A stretch of 64,000 nt of DNA from Istiophorus platypterus (GCA_016859345.1 CM029114.1:8871501-8935500); one strand, 5' to 3'; shown: positions 39,603-51,747, counted from the stretch's first letter. Made by a program: numbers and translations. Notes: generated by a model not told the origin, from the sequence alone.

Positions 39603-41446
39603 GCCACCCACCCTGACACATGGTGCGTTATGCAATGGGTGATGCCTAATTACCACTGACATCGCGGAGACTGTTCACTGCGAAATTAATCATGACACAG
39701 GCGTCAGCTTTTGATATTTTTCAAGTGCTCTGAGTTCATACCAGCCAATGTAATTAATAAACCAAATGCACACAAATACTGATTAAATTCTGACACTGAT
39801 GGCTTAATAATAACCAGGCACCTTGAAAAAACAATGGCAAGTGCCCAACATTAGATATAAGAAGAGGAAAGTAAGTGAAGAAAAATAAGAAAAGAGACTT
39901 GGATGTAATTATTTTCTAAGTATTAGTACGAGGTTGTTAAGGGTTTTGACTTTGAGAAGCTGTGCGCTGTCATTAATAATGAAAGAGTCCATGTGTAACA
40001 AGGGTGTACGAATGTATCTCTATACAAATTCTAAACAGCTGTGGGTCCATGGTAGCTCGCAAAGGGCTACAGTGCTATTTATAAATTGTAGCATTGTACT
40101 GGAGAGCGCTTACAGTATTTCCAGTCATGCATAACATAAACAGTTGCTTTCAGTTAGAAGAAAATCTCGCTGTTATTTTATTATTACAAATAGATGAAGT
40201 GAGACTCCGGAAACACAGCCAGCCCATATCTGGCATAATTAATGTGACATGCAGCTCGTCAGTTCACAAACCTCTACAAGAGCTGGTTGCTCATTTCTAG
40301 AAGTCTTTTTTTTTTTTTTACTGCCTCAGTGGCAAATGATCACAATCCAGGCAGTGTGGGACAAGTTGTAGGCTAATTGATTTGACATATTGCTCTTTGT
40401 TAAAATCCTGTTCAGATATTGTTTACCTCTCACAGAGCCGAATTTTTTTTTTTTAACCATGCAGCCGTGATTAGCTTTGATCTTCCACAGGCTTCGGCGT
40501 GTAATGTATCAGAATTGTTCACCTGGAAAACACAAAGAAAAACATTTGAGACCTGTCTTTTTTTTTCTTCAGAAAGAAAAGAAAAGAATAGCGTACAGGG
40601 ATCCTGTACTTTTTAATTGGCACAGAAGCATTTTATATTTTCCCTGAAAAGTGTACTATTAAGCTATTTTAGGGACCATATAATCTCTCTGTACCATATG
40701 TGCAATATATCCCTTCGGGCCATTTCAACTTTTGCACCTTGGCCTCAGCTATTCACCAAAGCCAAACCTCCTATTTGCTCTCAGGCTGAGGTGGGTCACT
40801 GAGTCCGCCTGCAAAAGGAAAGTGCAGAGTTGACAGAGAAATACATGAACAGATCTGAGAATAATGAATAGGGGTTGTTTTTTTCTATTTAAACATTTCC
40901 TCAACCTTTTACTTTTCAAAGTGTTTTTTAGGCATTTTAATAGTAGACAGCAGTGAAGTAGCAGGAAATGAGTCGAGACAGGAGGGATGACATTTAAAAA
41001 AAGTCACCTGCCAAACACGAACCAGGGAAGTTGTGTTTACATGATCATTTTTTCTGTGCATTATGTAAACAGTATTTCATTATATTGTCTCCATTGTCCT
41101 GATAAAGGTGCATGTGGAAGTCACAACATGATTATAATATTGACAATAGTCATTACTGATTCTTTTGGTGGTTGTGATTATCTTTGGTCTTTGTATTGGT
41201 TGTGAGTCTTGTACTGTTACTATGTTAAATATACTGTGCTGTACTTGCATTGCAGGAAATAAAAATAAAACAATAAAGGCAAAAAAAAGAAAAGCAGAGA
41301 ACCAAGAAGGTCCAGATAATCATGTAAAGACTATTATCAGTCTGTCTGACCAAAGGTCACGTGGAAAAATTATCAGAGGAAAGGAGATTGAAAACAGGCC
41401 AGAATATGTTTTCACAAATTATCAGCACATGGCAATATGTGCAAAC

Positions 41447-41448
<2 letters not shown>

Positions 41449-41492
<44 letters not shown>
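41449..41492. repeat. (CA)n microsatellite
   Basis: About 21 CA units, then interrupted CA to about 41512. Confidence 0.95.
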
Positions 41493-41494
<2 letters not shown>

Positions 41495-42284
41495 CACCCA
41501 AACACATACACATATATGTCAGTGAGGGTCACAAGAGACCCACTGTTATACACCACAGTTGTTTCCATATGCAAAACCCAGACGCTTAAAACTAGATGAA
41601 AGTTTCAGATGGGATTCACATTGCTTAACTCTCTACATTTGTTAAAAAAAAAAAAAAACAAAACATTTTATCTCCAAGTGAAATCGCATGCATGCACACG
41701 TGGATGTGTGTACCATATGTAACAGACAGAGGAGCAGAAGGTAACCTCTATAAATGACACACAAACAGCTAGACAGTGCATCAGAGTAAAGGTGGCTGTT
41801 CTAATCCTCTCCCCTCCTGCTGTGTGGTCTCCCTTGTCTACTGTATCGCTACATTAGATCCGAGGCAGAGTGACACATTGAGTCTGGCTGTTTCTCTGGC
41901 TACCGTTCTGACATCCTGTTTGTCTCATGGTTTACCTGCCACTCTACTTTAGTTCAAGTGAGCAACACTGAAGTGCAATTCAAGGAGGGACCGTTGCTGT
42001 AACATCTTGTGTATCAGCGCTGGGGTAAGTGTTTTGAACCTTTGCTTGAAGCCGATCTAATCGATCTGTTCATATTAACAATGGATAAAACAGCCATGTG
42101 TAGGGGGAGAGCAGTCGTTTTGAGTGACAAACCCCCAGAGAATTATCACGCAGCTCTGCCGCTTCCCTCACCTCTATCAAGTGCTTTAGCATCTTTATGC
42201 CCTATTTTTGTATTAGAGATAGCAGCGTTACTGCTTTGGTTTAACCTTACTGCTCTCATGAACCTTGTTTTCAGATGCTGAAAA

Positions 42285-42430
42285 ACAGCGGCAGCTTTGG
42301 AGCTGCTAATGGAAAAGTTAACAATTAACTGTTGAACATAGTGGAACATTTTGCACGTAAAGAGCCAGATATTACTGTCAAACAGTTGGTGGAGACCAAA
42401 ACAGGGGTAAAAGGAGAGTGAACATGTTAA
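42285..42430 (+). repeat. Dispersed repeat, family A copy 1
   Basis: Shares gaacatagtggaacatttt, aaagagccagatatt, ttggtggagaccaaaac and aggggtaaaaggagagtg with the stretches at 44545-45000 and 57115-57590 in the same order and orientation. It is a common teleost-type repeat and non-coding. Confidence 0.65.
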
Positions 42431-44544
42431 GCGTTTCAGTGTAGTGTTTACAGATTGTTACACTGCCCCCAAGTGACCAAAAAAACATTAATTCAAGTTT
42501 AAGTTACAGATGCAATACTACTACTTTTAATTCAAAGCTTCAGGTATTAGTTAAGATCAATTAATTAATTTGAGTTTTAACTCTTTCATATAATGTTGGC
42601 TAGTTTTATCTGTAAGAATGCATTATATTTTCTAAGCTGCATTCAAGCTGAGCAAGTTTGACTGACAGAGGTTGTTTTGTACATATTAGAACTTTAACCT
42701 CCAACACATTTGTATCATTGTTATATGAAGCCCTTCCAAATTTACTTCACAACAAAATCAAGTGCAGTCCCATTTCAGCCACAAAAACATACTCAAATGT
42801 ACACTACGCAATCTTAGTGTTGGCTTTTAAAGTCAAATTACCTTGGTATCTAGAAGTTGAAGGATGGGGAGAATGTTTGCAAGCAGACACCAGGAATATC
42901 AATTCATAATGTTCTTGACACAGTTTTGTTGAACAACACATTATTTAGTGATAATTCTCTGCATCTTAATAATCTGATCTGAAGTCAGGGTGTAGCCTAT
43001 ACGCAGTGTTCCCACTGAATATGTATTTCTAACTACACTGAGGGTAAACATGTTATTTAATCATCAACGTGTTTTCAATCGTCATTGCTTAAGTAGGATG
43101 AACAAACCCCAGGTGGTGTACACATAGTACGAGAGACTTTCTGCAGGGAGGCAGGCTGAATGCATATCATTCAGCATTTAAACGATACGTGCCGTCCGTG
43201 TAGTAGGGCAACTTAAGGTGAACAGCAATCTGTGTCAAAAGTGGGAATGGATGGTGGCCTTATTTACGTTGTCTGAGTCTCACGAGAGACACGCACATAT
43301 TTTGCATAATATGCTGTTTATTTACTAACTAACTTTGCATTTTTTAAGTTTAAATTATGCATACATTTAAATAATGCATGAATATATCTAAACATTATCT
43401 ATCTATCTATGGTGATAGAGTTCTTCCCTAACATATTTCTTCCCTTGATCTGGAATCAGTTAAATAGGCCTATATTTGAAATGTTAGAAAGTGTAACTTT
43501 TCACACTGATGCAGTCACACTTGAACGATTCTGTCTGTAGTTATACCTCCGGGCGAATAAATTAAAATATTGCAAGGTGGTTGTATAACTCTTTGCCTCT
43601 GCTTGTATTTAACCGGTTTCATACTGGTAATAGTACTTCTATTATATTAAATATTACACTAATTGCTTACCTTGTATTAGCAGGTGAAAAATGTAATCAA
43701 ATTTGTAGCGAGGGTGGAGAATTAATCAAGTATGGAAATCAAAGGCTAGAATATTGATCATATTTGAAAATTACATCATGATAGCAAAAGATATTTTCTT
43801 TCTTTTTGCATTTTCCTGCATACAACCACTGTCAGTGGTTAATAAATGACTGTCAATGAGTTCACGCAAAATAATCACTTACGTAAATCTTTATTAACAC
43901 TTAGCCCAAGGTTCTTTTTTTTTACAATCAGCCTACACTGACCATGTCTGTAGAGCTGAGATTTAAAAACATGCTAGTTCCTATAGCAACCCTAGTTAAA
44001 ATTCAATGGGATATGTTTTCATGTCTGACCCTCATAGGCATGAATCTTATCATCCGAATGTGAGGTTATTCAGACTGTGTGGCAGATATGGCAACAGATA
44101 CAGCCATGCAAAATTCTTCCTAAGACACAGAGAATAAGACCAGGTTTCTCATTAAAAAATACGCGTTAGCTAGAAAAGTGTTTACTGCAGAAAATGGGCA
44201 CATTTAGTGAAAACAGACCTGTGATCCTTTCACAGATGTACTCCAAGTTGCCACATACAAGGTAAGAGGCATCAAGTGTACCCAGTGCATTCTTGTCCAA
44301 CAACAAGAAGTAATGGCCAAAATGCCAAGGGGCTGGTGATGATGCATGTGTCTTGATCTCATTCCAGCAATCTACTATGTTACTGAACAGCTGATCAAAA
44401 CAGTTTTGGGCAAACATACTCAAAACAGAGATAATTATTTAGTAATTCTGTTAAAGCTGCCACAATATGTTTTATTAACGGTGGATTGCATGGTTTTGCC
44501 TATGTGAAGAGGTTTCTCGTAGTGACGAACTCAGAGTGTTACAA
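42431..44544. other. Intergenic, no gene recognised
   Basis: AT-rich single-copy-looking DNA with one very short CTAT run (about 43398-43410). No exon or RNA gene was recognised. Confidence 0.55.
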
Positions 44545-45000
44545 CAAAAACTCTGAAGTTCCCCCTCAGCTCTTATGGGAATTTTGGCACCTTTCAGCTC
44601 ACTCTTTTGGTTTTATTGATGTCAACTTAAGTGTTTTGGTTTGCCCCCCCATCAGTGCTGTTTACAGATGCAACAGGCAGCTCTTTTAAAAATAAATAAA
44701 TGAATAAACAAACTGCCAGCACAGAACAAAACAGCAGATAAAGTTAGCGACTAGCTGGTACACATGGTTTGCAGGTAGAGAGGCAAACATTTCTCTCAGC
44801 AGTTGATTAAGACCAAAACAGAGCCAAAAACAGTGTGATTAATGGGCCTACGTTCATCAGATGGCCAAAAAAACCACAACACCCCCATGAATCTAAAGTT
44901 GCTCTTTATCTGCAGGATGTGTGCTTTTTGCTAACAAGTTTGCAAATTCAGCTTAAAAGGTGATAAATGTTGTGTTCAGCTTGTTTGATATTGCAGGTTT
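44545..45000 (+). repeat. Dispersed repeat, family A copy 2
   Basis: Contains aaagttagcgactagctgg, agaccaaaacagagccaaaa, ttcatcagatggccaaaaa, gttgctctttatctgcagg, atgtgtg and aaaaggtgataaat in the family order. It is longer than copy 1, with approximate edges. Confidence 0.65.
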
Positions 45001-46900
45001 AATTTTCTAGCAGCTAATATCCACCAGAGAGGAATTCAAAATTAAGCACTTAGAACCTGGGGGAAAAAGAAAAAAAAACAAAAGATCTCAAGTAATAGGC
45101 AAAAATATGTTGTCCAAATGACTCATTTGATGCAAAGACAACACTAAAATATTTTATACGACGACATCAAAGTTGTGAGAAAGACGAGGAAATGGCAAAT
45201 TAATAAATCACTGCCGGGACAGCTAAGTTATTGCTTTAGATGTGAATGGTGCTTAAGAATAACTGCTCGACTGGAACAATAAGCAGCTGAGGGAGGATAG
45301 TGGCGACGTTCTTCTTTACTGATTAAAACTACCTCTGTAATTAGCACACAGGAAGGGGACGGGGTCCTCTGCTGAGTTGACGAGTGTTTTCAGCAGAGTT
45401 AACATGCTCCAATTCACCTGTCCCCATGAGGAGCAGCATGCACCTCTCCGTTATGCCTTCGGCCCTCTCAGCCACTGGAGTTGTCTGCTATGTGTCTAAA
45501 CTGGAGTGGAAGCCTGCTCCTAAACATAGCAATCACCCATCCAAAAGGATCCCCCATCCCCCACCCCGGCAGCTATATTTAGCTCCCATGTATGTACAGT
45601 GTTTTCAGGCCAGTGTGATTATCGTTGATTTGACTAAAACGATGGTGCTTGAAAGCTCGGTGAGATTCAGCGGAGCTGCCTTCAATTTTTACCAGAGAGG
45701 CAGCCAATTATAACTGATTTCATATCAGCCGTGATCTGCTGTCAGTCTTCAAATTCTTATGACTCTGTCGCTGAGGAAGAAGTCTGTGATGCAAAGCTAA
45801 ATTAGATTTGCTCATGATGTGATTTGACTGGCACCCCTTATGCGCGATGGACAAGTGGGAGACGCATGAATAAGGGTGGGAAATGTTGGTTATATCTCAA
45901 TTCTCCTGCTTTTTTCTGAAGCAGGTCCCCATTCATGGGTGATTAACAGGCAGATCAGGGAGGTGGGCAGTGTTGCTTGGATGGCTTTGACTAATCTAAC
46001 TGCTGCTGCCTCGCTCGGGTAATGGCTACAGGCTGGCTTGGAAAAACCCAGACAAGCAATGAAGGGAAACATTCAAACTACTGTGCAGCGCTCCACTCTC
46101 AAAGCCCAAGTCCTGCACGCACACTTTTGCACAGCCACGTGAAACACTACAGAATGTGACTCGACTGACTGACAACTCCGAAGATTAAACTGATTATTGG
46201 ACATTGCCGGAGTAAAACCAGAGTCTATACTCACATCAGTGCCATGAGCTATTGACAGTAAAATGTAAATAACAGCTTAATCCGAGTGATAGAGTCACAG
46301 CCATTTTTGTGGATGTTGGTGTCACAGATAAGCGCGGGCACATTTTACTTTCTTACAAGTGCACCGAAGGGACATCATCACAGAGCCGTACCGATTTCAT
46401 CTAACTGAAGTTAGTTGTTTGTATCTGATAGCTTCTGAGCAAAGTGAGGGCATACATCTATTTTATCTATTCTTCTTCTTGGGTTATTCACCTTCAAACA
46501 ATATTCCCTTTTATGGTGCTTTTTTTTTCAACCACCATTGTGTCTGTGTTTTTGCTTCATTTAAAAACGAATAAACTTAAAAATAAAAAAAGGATCCGAA
46601 TAATGTTCTGCCTTCACATAAGCACGACCCCCCCCCCCCTCCCAGGTTAATTTGTTTATGAAGGCGGTTGGTCGTTCATGAGCAAAGACGAATCCCAGTT
46701 TTTAAGTTTGGCCGAGCAAAGGGCAGAGAAAGAAAAAAAAAAAAAATTCCAGTTCAACTAAAGTGCAAACAGGTTTTGAGCTCATGAAGTCTGAAGAGTT
46801 TGGTTCCATCAGTGGTGTGAAATCAAATATTCGACTTAATTAGGTGACATCTCGACCACTGCGTAGAGCTGCTTTTTTGGAAAGCAGTAGAAATATTGCT
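45001..46900. other. Upstream region of nr3c2, no gene recognised
   Basis: Single-copy-looking DNA. About 45690-46080 has mixed composition without repeats and might be regulatory. A C run (46628-46638) and an A run (46732-46746) lie near its 3' end. Confidence 0.5.
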
Positions 46901-47286
46901 CCACCTAGTGGAGGCAGGCGTCCCGGTGTTAGAGGGCAACATCCTGACTCGACCCCCCCCCCCCCACCTCACCCCCGCCCCCGCCCGCCTCCCCACCTCC
47001 CCCACCTCCCCTCACGGTTAAACCGGGTCTCGTCTCACTATTTCTGGGGGGTTTACAGGCTCCGTCTTACCTGTAAAAGTCAGAGCCCCCCCCCCCCCCC
47101 CGATTTAGACCGCGGGCGCGCGCGCACGCACCTGTACGCGCACGTGGCCCCCCGAAGAGAGAGGTGGCACTGGAATAATCATAATAAAAATAATAATAAC
47201 AATAACAATAATAATAATAATAATAGTAATGACAATGAGAAACAAAGCTTAAAAGTGCGGTGAGAGAAGAGGACGCAGGAGACGCG

Positions 47287-47319
47287 GTGGTGGTGGTGGT
47301 GGTGGGGGGGGGGGGGGGG
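47287..47319 (+). repeat. (GGT)n followed by a long G run
   Basis: GGT units then 16 consecutive G bases. This is a strong candidate for quadruplex formation on the plus strand. The run length is also prone to sequencing error. Confidence 0.85.
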
Positions 47320-47769
47320 CTGTTTCCTCCGAACCGGCCCGACCGCTTCACGCCGCCGAGTCTCGGGACTTCACCTCCGACGAGGCTGCGCCGAGTCTCC
47401 GCTGCCCTATTTCCAGACGGCTCCGACTACCTGCGCTCCGAGCCCCTCCCTCCCTCCCTCCCTCCCCCCGCCGCCATCTCCACCTCCACCTCCCCCACCT
47501 CCACCCCCCCCACACCCCCCAACCACCACCCCCCCCAACCACCACCACCACCACCACCACCACCTCCCCTCCTCGGAGTTTGTGTTGCACTCGTTGCAGT
47601 AGGAGGGCACAGAATGACGTCGCCGTAACTGCGAGTCCGAACGACTCCTCCGTTTGTTTTTATTACTCTTCTCCCTTTTTTTTTTTTTTTTTTTTATCCG
47701 GGGCCCCAGGAATCGGTAATCTGCTAAATTACGGCCATAATGTGAGCCGGTCCGCCGCCGTCGTCCGAC

Positions 47770-47795
47770 CCCGCCGCCGCCGCCGCCGCCGCCGC
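47770..47795 (+). repeat. (CCG)n trinucleotide repeat
   Basis: About eight CCG units. It may lie in the 5' UTR of nr3c2 if transcription starts upstream of it. Confidence 0.9.
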
Positions 47796-47996
47796 TGTCA
47801 GGAGCAGCGGGCTCGCCGCTGAAGCGGATTACTACTGATAATACGCAGTAGACTTCTCCGGTGCGTCTCAGCTGTCAAAACCGAAAACTATGTATTGGAA
47901 AGAGTAGACGGGGACGCATTTGTTGACACCGACTGACTTTTGCTCTGCGTCTCTTTCTCTCTTTTCTTTTCTTTTCTTTTCTTTTCTTTTCTTTTC

Positions 47997-48035
<39 letters not shown>

Positions 48036-48101
48036 TCCTCTGGATAATCGCTGCCCAGCAACAACAACAGCCACCTGACAACTCTGAATGTCGTAATTAA
48101 G
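47796..48101 (+). other. nr3c2: Possible non-coding first exon of nr3c2
   Basis: The nr3c2 coding exon begins at a splice acceptor, so at least one upstream non-coding exon must exist. A strong consensus donor, aattaag|gtaagg, has its GT at 48102-48103, downstream of the CpG-rich block. The exon start is unknown; the value given is only the edge of the (CCG)n tract. The stretch includes an 85-base pure pyrimidine run (47950-48034). No long ORF crosses the donor. Confidence 0.35.
47950..48034. repeat. Polypyrimidine tract (TTTTC)n + (T)n
   Basis: 85 bases of C and T only: TTTTC units then a T run of about 31. A homopurine-homopyrimidine mirror repeat like this can form triplex (H-)DNA. Confidence 0.95.
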
Positions 48102-49935
48102 GTAAGGAGGATAAAGAAAAGAAAAGGGGGAAACAGGAGCTCGGTGTTTTGTCTGTGGTCTACGTTTCTTTTTTTGTTTTTTGTTTTTTTTTAATTTGGC
48201 GCTGGGTCCGGGATAATAAATCGCTAAGTAAATCGTTGAGGTCGCCGATAACTGAATACTCGCATCAACCCGGCGCATCGGCTTGCGGGAGAGATACCCA
48301 GTAACTTTAAACCGGGACCGTTAGCCCCGTGTCTCCGGAATAAAAAAGTTCATGTGGGCTACTTTGTGTGCAAAACAAACAAACAAACAAACAAAAAAAG
48401 ACAACAACGAAATAGCCACAGGATTTGTTTTTTTTTTTTAAAAGATTCACGTCAGATCATATATGTCTGTACGCACCTGTCAAGAGGTGCCTGGAAATAT
48501 CTCATGCTGTCAAGTCTTCTTCTTTCTTTCTTTCTTTCTTTTTTCTTTCCCACTAAAAATACGACTTAAATAATTTACGTGCTCTCGCTGCTGCTCTTAT
48601 GCCTCCTCGTTAACGCAAAACGCGACGACTTTCGCACAGAGATAAAGAAAATAAAAATAAATAAACTTTAACCGCAACGGCGAAGTAAAATAAATAAATA
48701 AATAAATAAAAAAATCGCCTATTAGTATTTATCCTGCGCAAACGCAAAATGGAGAAAAAGAAAATGCAGAGAGTTGCATGTCCTACAGAGGCAGGACAAT
48801 CACGGCTGGAATATGGGGAGGAATTGGCGAGATGACATCGCTTTTATCTTTCATTTTACACGCATGGATCTGCACACAGGCATGTGTACGGGGTATTTTG
48901 CAGCCAGCCTGCATAACTTAAAACTCCCATATCTGGGCTGCTCGAGAGCCGAGCATGTAAAATATACATTGAGACATCGCACGAGGCGAAGCCCGATCGG
49001 CGTGATGGGTCGTTTCAAGTGTCTCGAGAACCGTCTGTAATTTCGATTTCATTTCTGTTTTTATTATTATTATTATTATTATTATCGCTTTTGCAAATGA
49101 CGGCGCTGCCCCGGCCGCTAAAACAACATTTCAAGTTATGTCGCAGCTATGTTGTGGCTGCAAGAGCAATAACTATTGAGTGGCAGCTTCAGGGCCAATC
49201 CGTGAATGGCCTGACGAAGCTGGTGGGTTTCTGGCTGAGTTGTCCAATAGAGGCGCAGCAGAGGTGGGAATTAAAAAAAGAAAAAAGAAAAAAAAGAAAA
49301 AAGAAAAAAGAAAAAGAAAAAGAAAAAAGAGAAAAGCTCAGCAGACGTCACGGAGACACGTTAACCCTTGCGATGCATTTAAAAAAATATATATTTTTTT
49401 ACCTTCAAGTTATCACTGTACATTCCCCTGTAGTGCAGCGAAAAGCAGCTTTATCTGTGAGAGAGGAAATACTGTAGCGTCTTGGTTTTTGGGCTTCGTC
49501 CTCAGATTTAACGTATTATTTACAGTTTTATTCAGGTGACTCTTAAAAGGTAGGTCATTATGATATCAAAATAAGTGAAGATCATCGATGTGTTATGTGT
49601 AAATTGAATATTTCTACATCCTCAACCGGTCCTTTTTCATTAGCCTTACTCGGTTTTTATCCACTGAAGAACTTACTACTTTGCAATCAACCCGAAACTA
49701 AAAGCCTGTATTTTCGCATTTTAGATTTAAGATTGATAAACATATTTTAATCTCCCAAGACCTGTATTCTCCGCCTAAAGGCAAATGCCTATAAAACACC
49801 TGCCACTAATCTCTTATTATAAATCCAATGCCTTGTGTGCAGCTGCACTACAACAAATTTGAACCAGAAGCACTGTGAACTTTTCTCATTGTTTTATTTT
49901 TATTTTTCTTTTTCCTTTTTTGCCCTGTTTGCCAG
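48102..49935 (+). other. nr3c2: Putative nr3c2 intron 1
   Basis: Sequence between the proposed first-exon donor and the experimentally strong-looking acceptor ccctgtttgccag at 49935. It contains (CAAA)n (48374-48395), (TTTC)n (48517-48545), (AAAT)n (48690-48712), (TTA)n (49059-49085) and a pure purine A/G tract (49273-49336). No further exon was recognised. Confidence 0.45.
49273..49336. repeat. Polypurine (AAAAAG)n tract
   Basis: 64 bases of A and G only, in (A)5-8-G units. It is the purine counterpart of the pyrimidine tract at 47950-48034 and could in principle pair with it. Confidence 0.95.
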
Positions 49936-49954
49936 GAGAATCAATGAGCCAGCA
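49936..49954 (+). promoter_or_regulatory. nr3c2: nr3c2 5' UTR end of exon 2, with overlapping upstream ORF start
   Basis: Between the acceptor (gccag at 49931-49935) and the start codon lie 19 bases holding an ATG at 49944 in another frame. This upstream ORF encodes about 40 residues and ends at 50066, inside the receptor coding sequence. Its context is weak (T at -3). The receptor ATG at 49955 has a strong one (G at -3, G at +4), so leaky scanning is expected. Confidence 0.7.
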
Positions 49955-51747
49955 ATGGAGACCAAAAGATACCAAAGTTTCTTTGATGGAAGCGATACAG
50001 AGAACAGATGGTCTCAGGTCCCCAGCACCATGGAGTACTCCTGTGGTACAGAAGATTCAAGTCTGACTAGCAGTGATATCCTGATGGACATAGTCAATGT
50101 CAGCTGCCCTGCTGGAAGCCCGGCCACCGACTGCAAAGACAACAATACAAAGAAGCAGGAGCAGCCAATGCTGCGGCTCAGCCAGAACCAGCCATTTGTT
50201 CTCCCACACTTCAACAACTCTCTCCACGGTCATAAGCAGGAAATGGACTCCAAGGAGCTTTCCAAGACTGTTGCTGAGTCCATGGGTCTGTATATGAATG
50301 CTGCCAGGGAGGCAGACTTTGCCTTTAGCCAGCACGGGGGCAGTACCAGCCCTGGGAAGATGTATCCAGTGTGCGGACGGCCCCTAGAGGACACCCAGTG
50401 TAGCTCTACAAAGAGCCCCAAGTTAAAGCCATTCGGTTTCCAGCAGTCCGGCGCCACTCCCAGAGAATGCACCACCGGGACCCCAGTTAGCTCAGCGTCT
50501 ATGCTGGCTTCGTCTCTGTCCTGCAGCCCCCAGACCTCCAGCTCCATCTCCAGCCCTGGGGGCAGCAACAATATGGTGTCGTCAACCACCAGTCCTCCTA
50601 CATGCTTCGGAGCAGTGTGCTCATCCGTCAGCAGTCCTGTCAGCCAGACGTCTTGTGCTGCAACTCTGGCCAACATCAAGCGCAGGAATTCAGCCACATG
50701 TAGCCCTGTAGAGTCCACCACAGTGGGCTCCCCGCCACTCACCAGCCCACTCAATGTCATGAGGTCTCCCATGTCCAGCCCCCAGAGCATGAGTAGTGTG
50801 AGATCACCTCCGTCCTGCAGCACCACGTGTAACATTAGGTCATCTGTCTCGAGCCCCACAGGTGGCAGCTGCACCAGCACTGCCAACAACTGCAACACAG
50901 CAAGGCCCTCCATCTCCAGTCCGGCCACAGGGGGCACTATGACTGTCAGCAGCCCGCAGAACTCGTCCTCTATTGGGTTCCCCGTATCCAGTCCTGCTGG
51001 TGGACTGGGTCTGGTGCAGAATGACACCAACAGCCCGGAAGCAACAGGTCTGACCAGAGACACAGACTTCAAGAACTTTGAGTTCCCTAAAGTAGAGATG
51101 GTGGACGGGGAGGTGTTCAACGTCGGCTTAGACCAGATGGGCATGGTTAAGTACATAAAGAACGAGCCTGGAACTGACTTCAGAAGCATGTGTTTAGGTA
51201 GCTCTAAGTGTAATGTGAGTAGCACACCCTTTATCACACAGATTAAGAACGAGCCAAACAAAAATGAGGGATGTATGAATCAGCAGCCCTACAGTGAGCA
51301 GTCGCCATCTCTTGGTCTCTTCCCTGCGTCTGAGACCACCTATTTGTCCCTGAGGAATAACATTGATGAATACAGTCTTTCTGGTATCTTAGGACCCCCT
51401 GTCTCCTCTATGAATGGGAACTATGAGCCCGATGTGTTCTCCAACAATGTCCTGTCTAAAGGGGTTAAGCAGGAGTCCACTGATGGCAGCTATTACCAAG
51501 AGAATAACAGCATGCCCACATCGGCCATTGTTGGAGTTAATTCCGGTGGACACTCATTCCATTACCAGATTGGAGCCCAAGGAACAATGTCTTTCACGCG
51601 GCATGATGTGAGGGACCAGTCCAACCCTTTGTTGAATCTAATTTCACCAGTAACGGCGTTAATGGAGTCGTGGAAATCACGGCCAGGCATGTCAGCCAGG
51701 GGTGAAGGATACCCGGGTCAGAACTGCATCGCAGACAGCATGTCGAG
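49955..51747 (+). CDS. nr3c2: Mineralocorticoid receptor, first coding exon (N-terminal domain)
   Basis: Encodes the first 597 residues plus two bases of the mineralocorticoid receptor, a ligand-activated nuclear receptor for corticosteroids. Family matches from memory: the start METKRYQ, MDIVNVSC, TVAESMGLYM, YSLSGILGPPV (473-483) and VNSGGHSFHYQIGAQGT (528-544). The middle is Ser/Pro-rich with at least seven SSP motifs (about 180-355). Three psi-K-x-E SUMO-type motifs are visible: IKNE at K402, IKNE at K431 and VKQE at K505. The start lies 19 bases inside the exon. The exon ends in phase 2 (tcg ag|GTAAGG), and one large exon for the N-terminal domain is usual for this gene. The DNA-binding (C4 zinc finger) and ligand-binding exons are outside the window. 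Length and motif order are close to the mammalian protein. Confidence 0.95.

Larger units (their letters stand above)
37358..42284. other. Intergenic, no gene recognised
   Basis: Microsatellites are listed separately. A (T)n run lies at 40307-40319 and another at 40444-40454. About 39640-39770 is AT/homeodomain-site rich (taattaccactgac, gcgaaattaatcatgac, gtaattaataaacc). No exon or RNA gene was recognised. Confidence 0.55.
46900..47825 (+). promoter_or_regulatory. nr3c2: GC-rich, low-complexity putative nr3c2 promoter region
   Basis: GC and CpG content rise sharply (gcgggcgcgcgcgcacgcac; ccgccgtcgtccgaccccg). The block holds C runs (46953-46965, 47086-47101), (AAT)n (47184-47226), a GGT repeat running into a 16-base G run (47287-47319), a CCCT run (about 47448-47467), (CCA)n (47535-47563), a T run (about 47676-47695) and (CCG)n (47770-47795). 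Lying 2-3 kb upstream of the nr3c2 start codon, it fits a CpG-type promoter. No TATA box or transcription start could be assigned. Confidence 0.5.

Noticed and set aside
47260..47628. 122-residue Pro/Thr-rich frame in the nr3c2 promoter region
   Set aside because: Composition artefact of G runs, CCCT and CCA repeats; no conserved motif or splice structure.
50230..51261. 343-residue open frame on the minus strand opposite the nr3c2 exon
   Set aside because: It lies entirely within the receptor coding exon. Ser/Pro-rich codons on the plus strand leave the opposite frame free of stops. No recognisable domain.
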